NCBI GenBank assembly: GCA_050955045.1
Contig: JBPBQV010000012.1
Coordinates: 1-64,000 of the forward strand
Reading direction: 5' to 3'
Source: Mucilaginibacter_A sp050955045
GTDB lineage: Bacteria; Bacteroidota; Bacteroidia; Sphingobacteriales; Sphingobacteriaceae
Length of the DNA stretch: 64,000 bases
Shown: positions 61,270-64,000 of the stretch, one piece after another
How the letters are laid out: each line of letters begins with the position of its first letter
Numbering within the stretch: position 1 is the first letter of the stretch
The notes under the pieces: model-generated
Seen by the model: only the letters and a program-made list of their open reading frames with translations
What the model was told of the DNA's origin: nothing
The model's database searches: none
Translations under genes and position numbers: made by a program

Positions 61270-62616
61270 TTAAAACACCAGCAAAAATGCCGTTCCCTCT
61301 CCTTCTACCGATTGCACCGAAATATGCGCCTTGTGCAACAGCATAATTTGCTTGCACAAACTTAAACCAATACCGCTACCGGTTTTTTTGGTGCTGAAAA
61401 ACGGAACGAAAATTTGTTCCTGCACATCTTCGGCCATACCTGCGCCGTTGTCTGCTATTTTTAACATGATTTTTTTATCGTTCAAAACCGAAGCTGATAA
61501 TACAATTTGTGGTTCGGGCTGATCTTTTAATGCTTCAATCGCGTTCACCAGCAAATTGATCAACACCTGTTCAATCAGGTTTGGGTCAACTTCTATCGTT
61601 ACGGCCGGGTCTTTAAGGATAATGTCCAGCTCAATATTTTTCTGCTCCAAAGTAGGTTCCAGCAAAGTGTTCAAACTCTCAAACAGATCGCACACAAAAA
61701 CTTTCTCAACATTTAAAGTGGTGATTTTATTAAGGTTGCGATAGGTTTCGGCAAATTTCAGTAAGCCTTCACTTCGCCGTTGGATGGTATCGATACCCAG
61801 TTCCAAATCTTCCAGCAAAGCCGATTCTGATTTCTGGGTGCTAAAAGAAGCATTGGCTTCCTGTAAACGGTTTTTCAAAGTATGCGCCAGAGAAGAAATT
61901 GGAGCGATGGAATTCATGATTTCGTGCGTCATCACGGCAAGCAATTTTTGCCATGCACGCGATTCCGTTTCGTCCAGCGCCTCATCTACATTCTGAAAAG
62001 CAATCAGCTTAAAAATTTTATCATTAGTTTGAAAAGCCGTAACCGAAAGCAGCACTTTAAACGATGCTTTTTTAGTTCGTGCGGTAGCAATCATACTTTC
62101 ACTGATTTTTAGGCTGATAATCTGTCTGTACAACTCGTCATCGCGTTTTTGCAGCGAATGAATAGTTTTTAAAAACGGCAGTTGCAGCATAATTTTAAGC
62201 GATTCGTTCATCCATTGCACATCGCCGGTTTCATCTTCGTATGATAAAATTCCGGTGCCAACCAGTTCCAGTATTTTTTGCAAATACTGATACTGCGTTT
62301 CTTTTTCGCGCGAAATCATTTTAAAAGTTGTGTTGATTTCGTTGAAACCCTTACGCAAAACCTGCAAACCAGCAGGCGCGTGTTCGGCATCAAAATGACG
62401 CGAAAAATCCCGGTAACGAATGGCTTCTACAAACTGCTCCAGCTCTTTATGCGTTTTTTGCTGAAACTCGTACAGGTTGAATAACTGATAGAAAAGCAAC
62501 GGTAAAACAAGCATTGAATAGTTAAATCCGAAATGAAAAACCACATAAGCGGAAACCAGAAACGTGACCGGTAAAAGCAGTATGCGCCATAAAATATTCC
62601 ATTGGTAGCGTTTCAT
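61270..62616 (-). CDS. NtrY-like membrane sensor histidine kinase
   Basis: A 448-aa kinase. Two membrane segments (about residues 10-45) are followed by a HAMP/PAS-like region (ISREKETQYQYLQKILELVGTGIL), HisKA with MTHEIMNSIAPISSL (His231), and HATPase (LINLLVNAIEALKD, DNGAGM, GSGIGLSL). It lies downstream of and in the same direction as the sigma-54 regulator, so it is its probable partner. Confidence 0.9.
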   Translation of the reverse strand: MKRYQWNILWRILLLPVTFLVSAYVVFHFGFNYSMLVLPLLFYQLFNLYEFQQKTHKELEQFVEAIRYRDFSRHFDAEHAPAGLQVLRKGFNEINTTFKMISREKETQYQYLQKILELVGTGILSYEDETGDVQWMNESLKIMLQLPFLKTIHSLQKRDDELYRQIISLKISESMIATARTKKASFKVLLSVTAFQTNDKIFKLIAFQNVDEALDETESRAWQKLLAVMTHEIMNSIAPISSLAHTLKNRLQEANASFSTQKSESALLEDLELGIDTIQRRSEGLLKFAETYRNLNKITTLNVEKVFVCDLFESLNTLLEPTLEQKNIELDIILKDPAVTIEVDPNLIEQVLINLLVNAIEALKDQPEPQIVLSASVLNDKKIMLKIADNGAGMAEDVQEQIFVPFFSTKKTGSGIGLSLCKQIMLLHKAHISVQSVEGEGTAFLLVF

Positions 62617-62787
62617 TGTGGTACAGTGTGCTTGTGCGGGGAAAATTAAGTGCGGGGATCGGAGAAATGTTTAAATCAAATAAAAACGTACAATTTAATA
62701 GCTAAACAGGGACCAGTTAATTTTATTTTACGGAGAATCTTCCTCATGTTATTTCTCGCTCCTCGCTCATTCATACATCGCTCCCAC
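62617..62787. other. Gap between the regulator and the kinase genes
   Basis: 171 bases with no ORF. It may hold a separate promoter for the kinase, or the two genes are weakly linked. Confidence 0.4.
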
Positions 62788-64000
62788 TCAAATTTCATAC
62801 TTACTTAACCGGCGGTACAAAGCAGTGCGCGTAATGCCCAGTTCTTTCGCAGCTTTGGTAATGTTGCCACTGTTTTTTTCGATGACATGCAGAATGGTAT
62901 TTTTCTCGATAGAACTTAAACGAAGCTCATCCGGCGCACTCATTTCCGGTGCTTGTTCTATCGGCGAAAAAATTAAATCTTTGGTTTGTAAAACCGCATC
63001 ATCGGCCATAATTACGGCACGTTCCATCGTATACTGCAATTCGCGCACATTACCGGGGAAAGCGTAATTTAACAGTTTTTCTGCTGCTTTCGCATCAAAC
63101 TCCGGTTCGGGTTTCATGTATTTTTTACTGTAGATTTTACCAAAATGCTTGGCTAGTAGCAATATATCGCTGCTACGTTTGCGCAATGGCGGAACGGTAA
63201 TTTCCACAGTATTAATGCGATACATCAAATCACGGCGGAAACGGTTTTCGTTGGCCAGTTCTGCCAGCGGAACATTGGTTGCACAAATTAAACGGATATC
63301 AACCGCAACCGACTGATTGCTGCCCAAACGCGTAACCTGTCGGTTTTGCAGCACGCTCAATAATTTGGCTTGCTGATGTAAGGCGATATTTCCTATTTCA
63401 TCCAAAAACAATGTTCCGGTATTGGCAGCTTCAAATCTTCCGGCCCGGTCTTCGCGCGCATCAGTAAAAGCACCTTTTTTATGTCCGAAAAGTTCGCTTT
63501 CAAACAGGTTTTCTGACAGCGCGCCCACATCAACTTTTACATAAGGTTTTGCTGCGCGAAGTGATTGCTGATGAATGGCTTTAGCAATCAAATCTTTACC
63601 GGTTCCATTTTCGCCTAAAATTAAAATATTGGCATCTGTTGGGGCAATCTTTTCAATCTTATAAAAAATTTCCTGCATAATTGCAGATTCGCCAATCAGT
63701 TCATTTCCAATCACCTGATTTTTGTTGGCAGGATTGTTTCCGGTAGCTTTATTTTTAGGATTTTTACTTAATGCTTCCGTTAAAACATTAATCAGCACTT
63801 CGTTGTGCCAGGGTTTTACCACAAAATCTGCCGCACCAATTTTTAACGAACGCACAGCTAAATCAATATCGCCGTAAGCGGTAATCATGATAACGGCGGC
63901 ATCAGATTTAAATTCACGTATTTTCCCCAGCCAAAACAAACCTTCGTTTCCGGTATTGATGGAGCTGTTGAAATTCATATCCAGCATAATTAAATCAAAA
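62788..64000 (-). CDS. Sigma-54-dependent response regulator, 5' end cut by window
   Basis: An NtrC-type regulator whose frame runs off the window. It has a partial receiver (DLIMLDMNFN with the phospho-Asp near the edge), the AAA+ domain with GENGTGKDLIAKAIH, GHKKGAFTDA, RLICATNVPL and a C-terminal Fis-type HTH (GNITKAAKELGITRTALYRRL). About the first 50 codons are missing. It activates sigma-54 promoters, and its partner is likely the adjacent kinase. Confidence 0.93.
   Translation of the reverse strand, partial: FDLIMLDMNFNSSINTGNEGLFWLGKIREFKSDAAVIMITAYGDIDLAVRSLKIGAADFVVKPWHNEVLINVLTEALSKNPKNKATGNNPANKNQVIGNELIGESAIMQEIFYKIEKIAPTDANILILGENGTGKDLIAKAIHQQSLRAAKPYVKVDVGALSENLFESELFGHKKGAFTDAREDRAGRFEAANTGTLFLDEIGNIALHQQAKLLSVLQNRQVTRLGSNQSVAVDIRLICATNVPLAELANENRFRRDLMYRINTVEITVPPLRKRSSDILLLAKHFGKIYSKKYMKPEPEFDAKAAEKLLNYAFPGNVRELQYTMERAVIMADDAVLQTKDLIFSPIEQAPEMSAPDELRLSSIEKNTILHVIEKNSGNITKAAKELGITRTALYRRLSKYEI

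Overview
This window looks like a chromosomal segment of a Bacteroidota bacterium, most likely of the Sphingobacteriales/Sphingobacteriaceae type (Pedobacter or Mucilaginibacter-like). The reasons are a short primary sigma factor (286 aa, no region 1.1), a type III glutamine synthetase, DUF3822, NamZ and MG2/plug proteins, A-rich sequences instead of strong Shine-Dalgarno sites before starts, and about 40% G+C by eye. No rRNA, tRNA or CRISPR array was seen. The genus is an inference.

Layout. 1-2.5 kb: the truncated end of a tRNA methyltransferase gene, a GH26 mannanase lipoprotein, and a VOC protein downstream of purL. 4.8-12.8 kb: a nine-gene thiamin operon on the minus strand (thiS-thiC-thiE-like-thiE-thiG-thiH-thiF/rhodanese-thiD-tenA) under a TPP riboswitch. 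13.3-26.5 kb: housekeeping genes (glnN, purM, a GH20 hexosaminidase, trxB, lpd, an SMR exporter, an MBL hydrolase, rpoD, nfi). 26.56-29.41 kb: a complete IS1595-family transposon with perfect 33-bp inverted repeats, an 8-bp target duplication, a transposase with an in-frame stop, and passenger genes (KilA-N protein, membrane protein, possible 26-aa peptide). It is followed by an AT-rich acyltransferase. 30.8-48.5 kb: PhzF, GH1-like and GH5 glycosidases, YceI, a histidine kinase, an MG2/plug protein, several small enzymes, an FtsX-type permease, namZ and fmt. 48.6-57.3 kb: a Thr/Gly-repeat secreted protein, a GT9 glycosyltransferase, thioesterase, msrA, pyrE, a 56-aa gene, Nudix, coaD, rsmD, DUF3822 and a RecD-like helicase. 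57.4-64 kb: clpB, a small hypothetical gene, a probable SIR2-like gene remnant, a VOC protein, and an NtrY/NtrX-like two-component pair cut by the window edge.

How the genes work together. The thi operon supplies both halves of thiamin (ThiC/ThiD for the pyrimidine; ThiF/S/G/H for the thiazole), joins them (ThiE) and salvages degraded thiamin (TenA), with TPP feedback. purL and purM serve purine synthesis and pyrE serves pyrimidine synthesis. Several glycosidases (GH26, GH20, GH1-like, GH5, NamZ) fit a polysaccharide-degrading lifestyle but do not form a SusCD locus here.

The most unusual signal is not a gene. A short motif (ATRCTTCTTTTAY, usually followed about 4 nt later by RTAAAA) recurs about 41 times on both strands, between and inside genes. 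A sister motif (TACTGTTTTTAY) recurs about 20 times and in three places forms near-perfect palindromes. It is absent from the transposon and the AT-rich acyltransferase. It may be a genome-wide interspersed signal such as a DNA-uptake-like or REP-like element.
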